Shown: positions 35,400-44,930 of the stretch, piece by piece
Layout of the letters: every line of letters starts with the position of its first letter
Position numbering within the stretch: the stretch's first letter is position 1
Source: Phaeovulum sp.
GTDB lineage: Bacteria; Pseudomonadota; Alphaproteobacteria; Rhodobacterales; Rhodobacteraceae
Reading direction: 5' to 3'
Assembly (NCBI RefSeq): GCF_030684035.1
Contig: NZ_JAUXPI010000002.1
Location: 1-64,000 of the forward strand
Length of the DNA stretch: 64,000 nt
Notes under the pieces: model-generated
Seen by the model: only the letters and a program-made list of their open reading frames with translations
Told to the model about the DNA's origin: nothing
Database searches by the model: none
Program-made: the position numbers and the translations under genes

Positions 35400-36389
35400 A
35401 TGGCGGCGGTGCCGATGGTCGAGCTGTGGCGGGGCGGGCGGCTGGAAAGCGCGCATCTCGGGCATGCGGTGGTCTGGGGGCCGGGCGGCATCGAGGCGGC
35501 ATGGGGCGACCCCGCCGCGGTGATCTTTCCGCGCTCGTCATGCAAGATGATCCAGGCGCTGCCGCTGATCGAAAGCGGCGCGGCGGCGGCGGCCGGGCTG
35601 AGTGCGCGGCAACTGGCGCTGGCTTGCGCCAGCCATCAGGGCGCGGCGATCCATACCGAGGCGGTGACGGCGTGGCTGGCGGCGCTTGGCCTTGGCGAGG
35701 CCGATCTGCGCTGCGGGGCGCATTTGCCGAATGACCCCGAGGCGCAAAAGGCGCTGGTCTGTTCCGAAATCGCGCCTTGCCAGATCCACAACAACTGCTC
35801 GGGCAAGCATGCCGGGTTTCTGACGCTGACCAGGCACCTGAAGGCCGGGCCGGAATATGTCGATCCGGCGCATCCGGTGCAGCGCGCGGTGCGCGAGGCA
35901 TTCGAGGACGTGACCGGGGAGGCAAGCCCAGGTTTTGGCATCGACGGCTGCTCGGCCCCGAACTTCGCCACTTCGGTGGCCGGGCTTGCCCGAGCAATGC
36001 AGTTTTTCGCCGTTGCCAACCCAGAAGGCAACCGCCGCGAGGCGGCAGCGTCGCGTTTGGCGCGGGCGATGATGGCTTACCCGGAAATGGTGGCGGGCGA
36101 GGGCCGCGCCTGCACGCATCTGATGCGCGCCATGGCCGGAAAGGTGGCGGTGAAAACCGGAGCCGAGGCGGTGTTCGTGGCAATCCTGCCGGAGCAGAAA
36201 CGTGGCATTGCGCTTAAGATCGTCGATGGCGCCACCCGCGCCTCGGAAGCGGCGATCGTGGCGCTTCTGGTCAGATACCGCGCGCTTGCGCCTGCCGAAC
36301 CGGTGGTGGCGAAGTATCTGACCGGACCGCAAAGAAACTGGCGCGGCCTCGTTACCGGCGAATTGCGGCTGGCGGCAGGGTTTGCCTGA
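35400..36389 (+). CDS. Class-3 (ReAV-like) L-asparaginase
   Basis: 329 residues. Matches the asparaginase family typified by Rhizobium etli ReAV, unrelated to E. coli type I/II enzymes: RSSCKMIQALP (Ser46-x-x-Lys49), ACASHQG (Ser78), the metal pair CSGK in NNCSGKHAGFL, and DGCSAPNFA with a third candidate metal Cys. It should hydrolyse asparagine to aspartate and ammonia in the cytoplasm. ATG 35400 has GGGAGG 5 nt upstream. Assignment of individual residues follows the ReAV literature as I remember it. Confidence 0.85.
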   Translation: MAAVPMVELWRGGRLESAHLGHAVVWGPGGIEAAWGDPAAVIFPRSSCKMIQALPLIESGAAAAAGLSARQLALACASHQGAAIHTEAVTAWLAALGLGEADLRCGAHLPNDPEAQKALVCSEIAPCQIHNNCSGKHAGFLTLTRHLKAGPEYVDPAHPVQRAVREAFEDVTGEASPGFGIDGCSAPNFATSVAGLARAMQFFAVANPEGNRREAAASRLARAMMAYPEMVAGEGRACTHLMRAMAGKVAVKTGAEAVFVAILPEQKRGIALKIVDGATRASEAAIVALLVRYRALAPAEPVVAKYLTGPQRNWRGLVTGELRLAAGFA

Positions 36390-36399
36390 CAGCGCGAAT

Positions 36400-36476
36400 T
36401 GCTTCAGGAAAAATATCCCCGCCGGAGGCCAGCCCGGGCGGTGCTGCGCTCCGCGGGGGATATTTGACCTGAAGCA
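36400..36476. repeat. Palindromic intergenic element, copy 1
   Basis: TGCTTCAGG (36400-36408) pairs with CCTGAAGCA (36468-36476), AAATATCCCC (36411-36420) with GGGGATATTT (36456-36465), and CGGAG (36423-36427) with CTCCG (36449-36453), forming one long stem with a ~21-nt loop. It lies between convergent genes. A related element is at 49207-49290 (same AAATATCCCCGCCGGAGGC core), also between convergent genes. It probably acts as a two-way terminator and looks like a dispersed repeat family. Confidence 0.75.
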
Positions 36477-36482
36477 GGCGGC

Positions 36483-37241
36483 TCAGAGCATCTGCCAGAT
36501 CAGCCGCAGCGCCAGAAGCGTCGAGGTGGTGACGAGCAGCGGCTTGATCAGCCGCGCGCCGATTCGCATGGCAAGCCGCGACCCGAGCCGCGCGCCCGCG
36601 ACCTGCGCCAGCCCCATGGCGATGCCCACGGCCCACCAAGGCGCGCCGATCAGCGCGAAGGCCAGCAGGCCGCCGAGGTTGGAGGCGAAGTTCAAGAGCT
36701 TCGTATGCGCGGTGGCGCGCAGCACGCCAAAGCCCGCAAGGGTGACAAAGCCGATCATGTAGAAGGCACCGGCACCGGGGCCGATCAGCCCGTCGTAAAA
36801 GCCGATCAGCGGCACCACGAAGGCGGTGAAGGTGGCGGGGGCAATGCGCCGGGCGCGGTCGGTATCATCCAGCCCCTTGCGCAGCCAGAAAAACCCGGCG
36901 ATGCCGATCAGCACCAATGGCAGGACGAGGCGCAAGGGTTCGGTCGGGATCACCGAGACGAGGAGCGCACCGGCGATGCCGGCGGCAAAGGCGACCCCGG
37001 CGGTGCCGAGCTGATGGCGCAGGTCCACATGGCCCTGCGCGGCATAGCTGAGGGCTGCGGTCGCGGCACCGAACACGCCTTGCACCTTGTTGGTCGAAAG
37101 CGCCTGCAAGGGCGAGGCCCCGGCAAGCAGCAGCACCGGCAGGGTGATGAGGCCGCCGCCGCCCGCGATACTATCGACAAACCCCGCCGCGAAGGCGGCG
37201 GCGATGAGCATGAAGGCGAGGTCGAGGGAAACTTCAAACAT
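36483..37241 (-). CDS. TauE/SafE (TSUP) family permease
   Basis: 252 residues with about eight membrane segments. Typical TSUP motifs: AGFVDSIAGGGGLITLPVLL near the N-terminus, STNKVQG, and the second-repeat GFYDGLIGPGAGAFYMIGF. Relatives export sulfite or organosulfonates. The substrate here is not evident. Its 3' end is separated from the asparaginase gene by the palindromic element. Confidence 0.92.
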   Translation of the reverse strand: MFEVSLDLAFMLIAAAFAAGFVDSIAGGGGLITLPVLLLAGASPLQALSTNKVQGVFGAATAALSYAAQGHVDLRHQLGTAGVAFAAGIAGALLVSVIPTEPLRLVLPLVLIGIAGFFWLRKGLDDTDRARRIAPATFTAFVVPLIGFYDGLIGPGAGAFYMIGFVTLAGFGVLRATAHTKLLNFASNLGGLLAFALIGAPWWAVGIAMGLAQVAGARLGSRLAMRIGARLIKPLLVTTSTLLALRLIWQML

Positions 37242-37417
37242 CGGGCGCTCCGGGGCGAGGCGGCCTTGATCGGGGCTGGCCGGGGCGAAGTAAAGGGGGG
37301 CTGCGCGGCGGGCAGCGGAATTCGGCGGGCATGGACTTTCCGCTTCGGATCGTCACAAATGGCGGGATTCCGGCGGTTCGGCGCTTTGCGCCATGCGGTG
37401 CCGGATCTGGAGGCGTT

Positions 37418-39085
37418 TTGGAAAACCCCGGCGTGGTTCTGTTCTTGCTGCATGTCGCGGGCGCGGCGGCGTTGCTCATCTGGTCGGTGCGGCTGGTGCG
37501 CACCGGGGTCGAGCGCGCATTCTCGGTGCCGCTGCGGCGCTGGCTGCGGCTTGGGGCTGGCCGCCCGGCGCTGGCGGCGATTGCGGGCGCGGGCGTTGCG
37601 GTGCTGATGCAGAGCGCAACCGCGGTGGCGATGCTGGCCACGTCGTTCATTGCGGCGGGCACGATGACCGCTTCGGTGGCGCTGGCGATCGTGCTTGGGG
37701 CCGATGTCGGATCGGCGCTGGTGGTGCAGCTGCTGCTTTTGCGCGCCGATTGGCTGGTGCCGCTGTTGCTGCTGGCCGGGGTCACGCTGTTTCTGCGCAG
37801 CGAGGCCAAGGTGCTGCGCCAAAGCGGCCGGATCATCATCGGGCTGGCGCTGATCTTCGTCTCGCTGGGAATGATCCGCGATGCCACCGAGCCCTTGCGC
37901 GAGAGCGCGGCACTGGCGGCGGCGATGGGCTATCTGGGTGGCGATGCGGTTTCGGCGTTTCTGATTGGCGCGGTGTTCGCCTGGGCGGTGCAATCGAGCG
38001 TGGCGGCGGTGCTTTTGGCGGTCACATTCGTGGCCGAGGGGCTGATGCCGGTTCCGGTGGCGGCGGCGATGGTGTTGGGGGTGAACCTTGGCGGCAGTTT
38101 CATCGCCTGGTTCCTGACGCTTTCGGCCGAGATCGAGGCGCGGCGCGTGGTGCTGGCCAATCTGATGCTGCGCGGCGGTGGCGCGGTGCTGGCGCTTTTG
38201 GCGCTGGGCACTGTGGTGCGGTATCTGCCGCTTGTCGGCGCAGGCGGGGTGCGGCAGATCCTGACGCTGCACCTTGGCTTCAACCTGATCGTGGCGCTGG
38301 TGGCGCTGCCGTTTTGCGGCCCGGTTCTGCGCGCCACGGCGCGGATCTTGCGCGCCCCCGAGGTGCCCGCAGATCTGGCGCGGCTTTCGGCGCTGGAGCC
38401 TTCGGCGCTGCCCTTTCCCGACCGGGCGCTGGCCTGTGCGGCGCGTGAGGTGCTGCATATGGGCGAAGAGGTCGAGGCGATGCTGCGCCCGGTGCTCCGG
38501 CTTTATGCGAGTTGGGACGCGCCGACCGCCGAGGCGATCCGGCGCAAGGAAAGCGCGGTGGACCGGATGCATTTCGAGACCAAGCTTTACCTCGCACGGC
38601 TGACGCGCGAAAGCGAGGGGGTCGAGGTGGCGCGGCGGTCGGTGGAGCTTGCCGATCTGGCCGCGAACATCGAGGCGGCGGGCGATGCCGTTTCACGGGT
38701 GATGTTGGGGCTTGCGGCGCGGATGGGCCCGGAAAACCTGCGGTTTTCCGAGACCGGCTGGCAGGAGCTGACCGATTTTCACGACCGGGTTCTGGCCAAT
38801 GCGCAGGCCGCGCTGAACGTGCTGATGACGCTCAACCCCGATGCCGCGCGGGCGCTGGTGGAGGAGAAGGAGCGGGTGCGCGTGGTCGAGCACGATTTGC
38901 AGCGCTCGCATCTGGAGCGGCTTCGGCAGGGGCTGGTGGAAAGCATCGAGACATCGAACGTGCATCAGGAAACGCTGCGCGCGCTCAAGCAGGTGAACAC
39001 CGCCTTCACCATGGTCGCCTATCCGATCCTGTCGGAAACCGGCGATCTGCTGGCCAGCCGGTTGGCGCGACCACCGCAGGGCTGA
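37418..39085 (+). CDS. Second Na/Pi cotransporter family protein with PhoU-like tail
   Basis: 555 residues from a TTG at 37418, which has GGAGG 4 nt upstream; ATG 37331 would add 29 residues without membrane character. The membrane half has two PNaS motifs, but both are weakened: VLMQSATAVAMLATS and WAVQSSVAAVLLAVT in place of QSSSA, though VNLGGSF remains. A long helical PhoU-like tail (about 330-555) follows. It is therefore either a distant phosphate transporter or one with another substrate. Confidence 0.82.
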   Translation: MENPGVVLFLLHVAGAAALLIWSVRLVRTGVERAFSVPLRRWLRLGAGRPALAAIAGAGVAVLMQSATAVAMLATSFIAAGTMTASVALAIVLGADVGSALVVQLLLLRADWLVPLLLLAGVTLFLRSEAKVLRQSGRIIIGLALIFVSLGMIRDATEPLRESAALAAAMGYLGGDAVSAFLIGAVFAWAVQSSVAAVLLAVTFVAEGLMPVPVAAAMVLGVNLGGSFIAWFLTLSAEIEARRVVLANLMLRGGGAVLALLALGTVVRYLPLVGAGGVRQILTLHLGFNLIVALVALPFCGPVLRATARILRAPEVPADLARLSALEPSALPFPDRALACAAREVLHMGEEVEAMLRPVLRLYASWDAPTAEAIRRKESAVDRMHFETKLYLARLTRESEGVEVARRSVELADLAANIEAAGDAVSRVMLGLAARMGPENLRFSETGWQELTDFHDRVLANAQAALNVLMTLNPDAARALVEEKERVRVVEHDLQRSHLERLRQGLVESIETSNVHQETLRALKQVNTAFTMVAYPILSETGDLLASRLARPPQG

Positions 39086-39091
39086 GGCCTG

Positions 39092-39811
39092 TCAGTTGGC
39101 CTTGCGGGTGAAGAGGTCGAAGAAGAAGGCCAGACCTTCGGGGCTGCGCAGCGAATTCATCGAATGGGTGTCGCCCGGGCGGATCTCGAAATAGAGATCG
39201 ACCCCGGCGGCCAGCAGCGCCTGGCGCGATTGCTCGGCCCCGGGGTGGTAGGCGGTATCTTCGCCGCCGACCATCAGGCTGATCGGCAGGTCTTTCAGCG
39301 GTGCCACATTGGGCAGGTCCGCGTCGGCCAGATAGCTTGAGGTGGAGACGATCGAGCGGAACAGTTCAGGGTGGCGGATGGCCACGCGGAGCGACGATTC
39401 GCCACCCGCGCTATGGCCGGTGAGGTAGAACTGGCCGCCCTCGACCGGGTAGAGCTTCAGCATCTCGGCGAGGAACTGCGGGATCAGCGTATCATCGGCA
39501 TAGGGGCCATACATCGGGCGCACGCCGTTGTATTCGGTGGAGACGCCGATCACGATCATGCCGCGCGCGCCCGCTTCGGGTTCGAACCGCTCGACCATGC
39601 TCATCGCACCTTCGATGGTCTGCTCGCCGCCGGGTATGGCAAGCAGGGTCGGGTAGGTTTTGGCGGCATCGTAGCCGGGTGGCAACGCCAGCGCATAGTA
39701 GATGTCGGAATTGTCGGCGAGTGTCACCATCAAGCGCTCAACCGCCTGCGCGGGGGTGGCAAGTGCAACTGCCAGCACGATCGCCGCAAGGCGCGCAAAC
39801 ACGATGTTCAT
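39092..39811 (-). CDS. Secreted alpha/beta-hydrolase (esterase-like)
   Basis: 239 residues with a signal peptide (ending AQA). An esterase-D-like fold: YPTLLAIPGGEQ, the nucleophile elbow LTGHSAGGESSLR, an Asp in MVGGEDTAYHPGAEQ and a C-terminal His in RPGDTHSMNSLRSPEG. Likely cleaves an ester or polymer outside the cytoplasm; the substrate is unknown. ATG 39811 follows a GGGAGAGAA site and starts the signal peptide. Converges on the transporter gene with a 6-nt gap. Confidence 0.85.
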   Translation of the reverse strand: MNIVFARLAAIVLAVALATPAQAVERLMVTLADNSDIYYALALPPGYDAAKTYPTLLAIPGGEQTIEGAMSMVERFEPEAGARGMIVIGVSTEYNGVRPMYGPYADDTLIPQFLAEMLKLYPVEGGQFYLTGHSAGGESSLRVAIRHPELFRSIVSTSSYLADADLPNVAPLKDLPISLMVGGEDTAYHPGAEQSRQALLAAGVDLYFEIRPGDTHSMNSLRSPEGLAFFFDLFTRKAN

Positions 39812-39836
39812 CTGGTTCTCTCCCCTGATGCCCTTC

Positions 39837-39869
39837 GGGGCAGCGCCGCGATTTCGCAATGCCCCCTTT
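39837..39869. other. GC-rich stem-loop between two minus-strand genes
   Basis: GGGGCA (39837-39842) and TGCCCC (39860-39865), with a weaker internal stem and TTTT on the plus side. It lies between DUF2339 and esterase genes. It may separate transcripts; no gene is seen in this gap. Confidence 0.35.
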
Positions 39870-39918
39870 TAGCGGAGAACTGCGGGCTCACCGCGTGGGC
39901 AAAGTGTCGCGGCGGCGG

Positions 39919-42624
39919 TCAGGCTTCGGGGTCGGGCGCTGCGGCACCGCGCTGTTGCGCGGCGGCCCAGCGATTGAGCCATGCGGTGCCTGCAAGCGCC
40001 AGTCCAAGGCCGAGGAAGGCGGCGACGCGGGTGAGGCCGGTCAGGCCCGCCGCATCGATCAGGAACACCTTGAGCACGGTCAGCACCACCACCGCCATTG
40101 CCAGCCGCCGCAGGCCCGCCGAGCCGCGCGCGATTGACTGGTAAAGCAGCAAGGCGGCGGCAAGCACCATTGCCACGGTGTAGCTGATCAACTCGCCCTG
40201 CGGCAGCCGGTCAACCCAGAGCGCATCGCCGACCCAGAAGCGGCGAATCTCCAGCCCCAGCCAGAGCGCGGCAAAGAGGCCGGAGCCCCAGAGCAGCGGC
40301 AGGCGCAGCCACGGCAGCCGGTTGCGAAAAGCGCGCGCCGCTGCAAAGGCCAGCGCTGCGGGCACGAGGTAGGCGAGGGTCAGGGTGTCGAAAGGCGTGG
40401 GGCCAGCCACTGCGTTGTCACCCGCGAAGCCTGCGGAAACCAGCGGGTTGGCCACCAGCGCCGCGATCAGCAGCCCGGCAAGGCCCATCGCGCCGGTGAG
40501 CGCGGCCAGCGCCTTGCGAAACGGCAAAAGCGGCCCGCCCGCCTGAAGCCGCCAGAGTGCCACGAGCGCGGTGACAAGCCAGGGCAGCGCAAGCAGCGTG
40601 ACACCCCAATGCGTGGCTGCGGCATCGCCCGCGAAATTGTCGCGCAGCCAGCGGAAGATGACGACATCGATGAGAATGGCGGCAAATCCGACGCCGGCGC
40701 TTTCCAGAAGCGGGGTGACCCGATCGCGCCCGAGACCACCGAGCAGCACCCATGCCGCCGCCATCGCCCCGCAAGTGGCGAGGAAGCCGAGCGCAACCTC
40801 CCAAAGCGGCGCGGTGAGCGCCCAGTCAATGCCGGGATCGAGCAGCAGCCGCCAGCTCAGCACCAGCAGCGCCGCCTGAATGTACCGGCCCATTTCCGGC
40901 AGCCGGAAGCGGCGGTCGAGTGCGGCGGCCACCACCACCAATGCGGCGAGCGCCACGGTCAGCGCGGTTTCGGTGAGCAGGATGAACAGCGCGAAGGCGA
41001 TGAGCGAGAGCGCGGAAAGCGTGGCCAGCGCGGCGCGGCGCAGGTTTTGCGCATCGTCGCGGGCGTAGAGCACCGCAAGCCAGACCATCAGCGCCGCCAG
41101 CGCCATGATGTGCAGCGCCCAGGGATTGTCCCCGATCACCAGCGCCGGGGCCCAGAAAAGTTCAAGCGCCAGCGCCGCGAGGGGGGCAAAAAGCACCGCC
41201 CCGGCCGCCCAGATCAGCGCCAGCGGTGCATCCGCCGCGCGCAGGCTGCGCCAGGCGGCGGCAAGGCTGCCCGCCAGCGCCGACGCCAGAAGCATGGTGA
41301 CAGTGACCGGGGCCGAGGTTTCGGGCTCGCGCCAGACGATCATCTGCGCCATGAATTCACCGTGCAGCGGCCCGCCAAAGGCCTCAACCGCCAGCCGCGC
41401 GAGAAAGCCGAGCGCGGGCAGGGCGGTCAGGTCGGCCAGTGCCGGGGCGGATTTGGCCCAGAGCGCGAAGGCCAGGACGAGGGCGGCGAGCAGCGCGAAG
41501 ATCAGCAGGCTTTCGGCGGCGGTATCGGTGCCGAGCAGCATCAGCGTCAGGCAGGTGGCCAGAAGCATGCCCGCGGCGAGGCGCACCGGGAAGGCGGGCC
41601 ATTCCGCCGATTTGCGCAAGAGCCGGTCGGATACCATGGCACCCGCATGGACTGGCCAGAGCCGCAGCGGCGGCACCGCGACGGCAAGGAGGGCGAGGCC
41701 CGCGAGCATCGCCGCGAACCAGCCCGGCGCGCCGCCACCCGCCAGCGCCATTGCGCCGCCCGCATAGCCAAGCGCCAGTGCCAGCACCGAAACCCAGGCC
41801 CAGCGGCGCGCCGCGTCGATGCCAAGCCCGGTTGCGGCGATGAGCGCGAAATAGGGAAAGAGCCACCAGATCACATCGCTTGCGCCGCCGACAAGGAAGG
41901 GGGCGGCGGTGGCACCCACCAGCCCGACCGCCGCCAGCCACGGCCCGTAAAGCCAGCCAAGCACCAGCGCCAGCGCGGCAGTGGCAACGAGGCCCGCAAA
42001 GGCCAGTTCGGGGCCGATCAGCCCGTAAAGCTGCCGTGCCGCGATGACCGAGGCAAAGAGCGCCACGATACCGGCACCGGCAAAGGTCGAGGGCAGGTGG
42101 GCGGTGACCTGCCGCGCGCCGTCGCCGTGTTGGCGGCGCAGCCATTCGCCCGCCGCCACCAGCGCGAGGCCAAGCACCATTGCCGCCGCCACCCGCGCGG
42201 CGGGGGGCAGCAAGCCGTGCTCGACGCCGTACTGCAGCAGGAAGATCGCGGCGAGCGCCAGCGACACCGCCGAAACCACATAGACCCAGTTGCGCGCGAG
42301 CCAGCCAAGCGCGGCACCGAACCGTTCCGCGCTGATCACCAGCGGGCGGTTCTGATCGGCGGGCGCGGGCGTGGGGCCCAAGGGAGCGGCTGCGGGCCGG
42401 GGCGGGGGCTGCCAGTGCGACGGGGTTTCGGCTGGCGTGGCAGGGGTGGCGAGAGGCACGGGTTCGCTGGCCGCGTCGGGCTGCACGATTGCGGGGCTGC
42501 CGCCTGCCTCGATCCGGGCGAGCCTTTCGCCAAGCCGCCGCAGCCGGGCGGCCAGCACCAGAGTATGGATCGGCAGCCAGATCAGCAGGCCGACGACGGC
42601 CAGCGCCAGCAGGATCAGAAACAT
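39919..42624 (-). CDS. DUF2339 giant polytopic membrane protein
   Basis: 901 residues from ATG 42624. One N-terminal helix (1-25) and a short coiled segment with LRRLGERLARIEAGG lead to a Pro-rich linker (about 50-100), then about 25 membrane helices fill the rest. DUF2339 proteins are widespread and uncharacterised; their composition suggests an envelope assembly or transport role. Downstream of serB on the same strand with a 66-nt gap. TTG 42648 is a possible longer start. Confidence 0.85.
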   Translation of the reverse strand: MFLILLALAVVGLLIWLPIHTLVLAARLRRLGERLARIEAGGSPAIVQPDAASEPVPLATPATPAETPSHWQPPPRPAAAPLGPTPAPADQNRPLVISAERFGAALGWLARNWVYVVSAVSLALAAIFLLQYGVEHGLLPPAARVAAAMVLGLALVAAGEWLRRQHGDGARQVTAHLPSTFAGAGIVALFASVIAARQLYGLIGPELAFAGLVATAALALVLGWLYGPWLAAVGLVGATAAPFLVGGASDVIWWLFPYFALIAATGLGIDAARRWAWVSVLALALGYAGGAMALAGGGAPGWFAAMLAGLALLAVAVPPLRLWPVHAGAMVSDRLLRKSAEWPAFPVRLAAGMLLATCLTLMLLGTDTAAESLLIFALLAALVLAFALWAKSAPALADLTALPALGFLARLAVEAFGGPLHGEFMAQMIVWREPETSAPVTVTMLLASALAGSLAAAWRSLRAADAPLALIWAAGAVLFAPLAALALELFWAPALVIGDNPWALHIMALAALMVWLAVLYARDDAQNLRRAALATLSALSLIAFALFILLTETALTVALAALVVVAAALDRRFRLPEMGRYIQAALLVLSWRLLLDPGIDWALTAPLWEVALGFLATCGAMAAAWVLLGGLGRDRVTPLLESAGVGFAAILIDVVIFRWLRDNFAGDAAATHWGVTLLALPWLVTALVALWRLQAGGPLLPFRKALAALTGAMGLAGLLIAALVANPLVSAGFAGDNAVAGPTPFDTLTLAYLVPAALAFAAARAFRNRLPWLRLPLLWGSGLFAALWLGLEIRRFWVGDALWVDRLPQGELISYTVAMVLAAALLLYQSIARGSAGLRRLAMAVVVLTVLKVFLIDAAGLTGLTRVAAFLGLGLALAGTAWLNRWAAAQQRGAAAPDPEA

Positions 42625-42690
42625 TTCCAAGATGCGCGCCCCCGCCAACCAGTGCGCCCAAGCTAGCTTGCGGTGCGCAGGCTGGCAATC

Positions 42691-43563
42691 TCAGGCGAAA
42701 TCGGTGACCGCGTAGCCTTGCAGATAGAGAAGTGCTGTCAGATCGCCGTGGTTGATGCGCAAATCGCATTGGGCGGCGACCGCGGGCTTGGCGTGCAGCG
42801 CGACCCCCGCGCCCGCAAGATGCAGCATGCCGAGGTCGTTGGCACCATCGCCCACCGCGATGACATCGGCGGCGGTAAGGCCGAGGCGAGCGGTGGCGCG
42901 TTCGAGCGCGGAAACCTTGGCGGCGCGGCCAAGGATCGGGCGGGCAACCTTGCCGGTAAGCTTGCCATCGGCGACCAGAAGCGTGTTCGCGTGGTGCTCG
43001 TCAAACCCCAGATGCGCGGCGACAGCGGCGGTAAAGGCGGTGAAGCCACCCGACACCAGCACCGCATGGCCGCCGAAGGCGTGCATTGTGGCAACCAGCG
43101 CGCGCCCGCCGGGCGTGTAGCTGATGCGCTCGGCCAGCACCCGGGCGATGACGGTTTCGGGCAGGCCCCCGAGCAGCCCGACCCGCTCGGTCAGCGCGGC
43201 CTCAAAGTCAAGCTCGCCATTCATCGCGCGGGCGGTGATGTCTTTCACCCGCGCGCCGACGCCTGCCATATCGGCCAACTCGTCGATACATTCCTGGCCG
43301 ATCATGGTGCTGTCCATGTCGGCCAGCAGCATGCGTTTCTGGCGACCCTCGGCGGGCTGCACGCAGAGGTCGATGCCGAGCGCCTGCAACCCCTGCCAGA
43401 TTTCCCATTGGTTGGCGGGCACCTGCGGCAGGTCGAACTCGGCCGCCACGCCGGGGTTGAGCCAGACCGCCGCACCGCCACCCCAGGCATCGCGCAGGCT
43501 TTCCACCGCCACCCGATCCAGCGGGCGGCCTGCGGGGTTGGCGATCAGGCTGGCGATGAACAT
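42691..43563 (-). CDS. serB: Phosphoserine phosphatase
   Basis: 290 residues, HAD hydrolase; last step of serine synthesis. The N-terminal ~75 residues form a small regulatory/ACT-like domain. Catalytic motif I is [11 protein letters not shown] (Asp82, Asp84), motif II VLVSGGF, motif III the Lys before VSALERATA, motif [14 protein letters not shown]. Divergent from serC-serA, so the three serine genes share one intergenic region. Confidence 0.95.
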   Translation of the reverse strand: MFIASLIANPAGRPLDRVAVESLRDAWGGGAAVWLNPGVAAEFDLPQVPANQWEIWQGLQALGIDLCVQPAEGRQKRMLLADMDSTMIGQECIDELADMAGVGARVKDITARAMNGELDFEAALTERVGLLGGLPETVIARVLAERISYTPGGRALVATMHAFGGHAVLVSGGFTAFTAAVAAHLGFDEHHANTLLVADGKLTGKVARPILGRAAKVSALERATARLGLTAADVIAVGDGANDLGMLHLAGAGVALHAKPAVAAQCDLRINHGDLTALLYLQGYAVTDFA

Positions 43564-43664
43564 GGGGGCCGGTTTCCGAAAGTGAACGGGGCACGTCGCA
43601 AAATGCGCGCAAAGCGGCGCTTATCGCAATTTCGCCGCTTGTGCCAGTGCCGCGCTGGCGCTAT

Positions 43665-43698
43665 TCCCGGCGGCGGGACACCCCTCCCCAACGGGGGG
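43665..43698 (+). ncRNA. Candidate serC leader (two hairpins)
   Basis: Two compact hairpins lie just before the serC ribosome-binding site: TCCCG-GCGG-CGGGA (43665-43678) and CTCCCC-AAC-GGGGGG (43684 pairs through to 43698, one T-G pair). A serC RNA motif has been described in alphaproteobacteria at this exact place by comparative genomics. I recognise position and two-hairpin layout, but did not test the sequence against the covariance model. Confidence 0.5.
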
Positions 43699-43718
43699 CA
43701 TTTATCTGGAAGGATACC

Positions 43719-44867
43719 ATGTCTGAATACGAGACCCCGGCTGCGCGCCCGGCTAACCCGCGCTTTTCCTCTGGCCCCTGCGCTAAAATCCCCGGCTTCA
43801 CGCTGGAGATGCTGGCCGATGCGCCGCTTGGCCGGTCGCACCGCGCCGCAGTGGGCAAAGCCAAGCTGAAAGAGGCGATCGAGTTGACCCGCGAGGTGCT
43901 GCGGGTGCCTGCCGATTACCGGATCGGCATCGTGCCCGGATCGGATACCGGGGCGGTGGAAATGGCGCTTTGGTCGCTCCTTGGGGCGCGGCCAGTGGAA
44001 ATGCTCGCCTGGGAAAGCTTTGGCGAAGGCTGGGTCACCGATGTGGTCAAGCAGTTGAAGCTTGATGCCAGGGTGCGCAAGTCCGCCTATGGCGAGATCG
44101 TCGATTTTGCCGAGGTCGATTTCAGCGCCGACGTGGTTTTCACCTGGAACGGCACCACCTCGGGCGTGCGGGTGCCGAATGGCGATGCCATCCCCGCTGA
44201 CCGTGCGGGGCTGACGATTTGCGATGCGACCTCGGCGGCCTTCGCGATGGACCTGCCTTGGGACAAGCTCGATGTGGTGACCTTCTCGTGGCAGAAGGTG
44301 CTGGGTGGCGAGGGCGGGCACGGGGTGCTGATCCTCAGCCCCCGCGCGGTCGAACGGCTGGAAAGCTACACCCCGGCCTGGCCGCTGCCGAAGGTCTTTC
44401 GGCTGACCGCCAAGGGCAAGATCAACGAAGGCATCTTCGTGGGTGAGACCATCAACACGCCCTCGATGCTGGCGGTCGAGGATTACCTTGTGGCGCTGAA
44501 ATGGGCGAAAGCCATTGGCGGGCTTCCGGCGCTGATCGCGCGGTCCAACGCCAATGCGCGGGCGATTGCTGACTATATTCGCGGCAAGGACTGGATTTCC
44601 AACCTCGCGGTGGACCCGGCTACGGCCTCGACCACCTCGGTGTGCCTGAAGTTCACCGATCCGCGCATTGCGGATGGGGCGGGCTTTGCCAAGGCGGTTG
44701 CGAAGCGGCTGGAAAAGGCAGGCGTGGCGCTGGATGCGGGGGCGTACCGCGATGCGCCGCCCGGCTTGCGTATCTGGTGCGGCTCGACGGTGGAAACCGC
44801 CGATGTGGCGGCGCTGATGCCCTGGGTCGAATGGGCGTTCAACGCCGAAATCGCCGCGCAGGCCTGA
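43719..44867 (+). CDS. serC: Phosphoserine aminotransferase
   Basis: 382 residues, PLP enzyme turning 3-phosphohydroxypyruvate and glutamate into phosphoserine. Motifs: [39 protein letters not shown], and the PLP lysine Lys193 in [15 protein letters not shown]. The alphaproteobacterial form. GGAAGGA precedes ATG 43719. serA follows 63 nt later. Confidence 0.95.
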   Translation: MSEYETPAARPANPRFSSGPCAKIPGFTLEMLADAPLGRSHRAAVGKAKLKEAIELTREVLRVPADYRIGIVPGSDTGAVEMALWSLLGARPVEMLAWESFGEGWVTDVVKQLKLDARVRKSAYGEIVDFAEVDFSADVVFTWNGTTSGVRVPNGDAIPADRAGLTICDATSAAFAMDLPWDKLDVVTFSWQKVLGGEGGHGVLILSPRAVERLESYTPAWPLPKVFRLTAKGKINEGIFVGETINTPSMLAVEDYLVALKWAKAIGGLPALIARSNANARAIADYIRGKDWISNLAVDPATASTTSVCLKFTDPRIADGAGFAKAVAKRLEKAGVALDAGAYRDAPPGLRIWCGSTVETADVAALMPWVEWAFNAEIAAQA

Positions 44868-44930
44868 ATGGCGGGGTGGGCAAGCGCCCGCCCGCCTTTC
44901 CACATTTCCGACATTTCAAGGAGCCCAGAA

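Noticed and set aside
40609-42666. A 685-codon plus-strand frame across the DUF2339 gene
   Set aside because: Antisense, Arg/Gln-rich, no domain; DUF2339 on the other strand explains the region.
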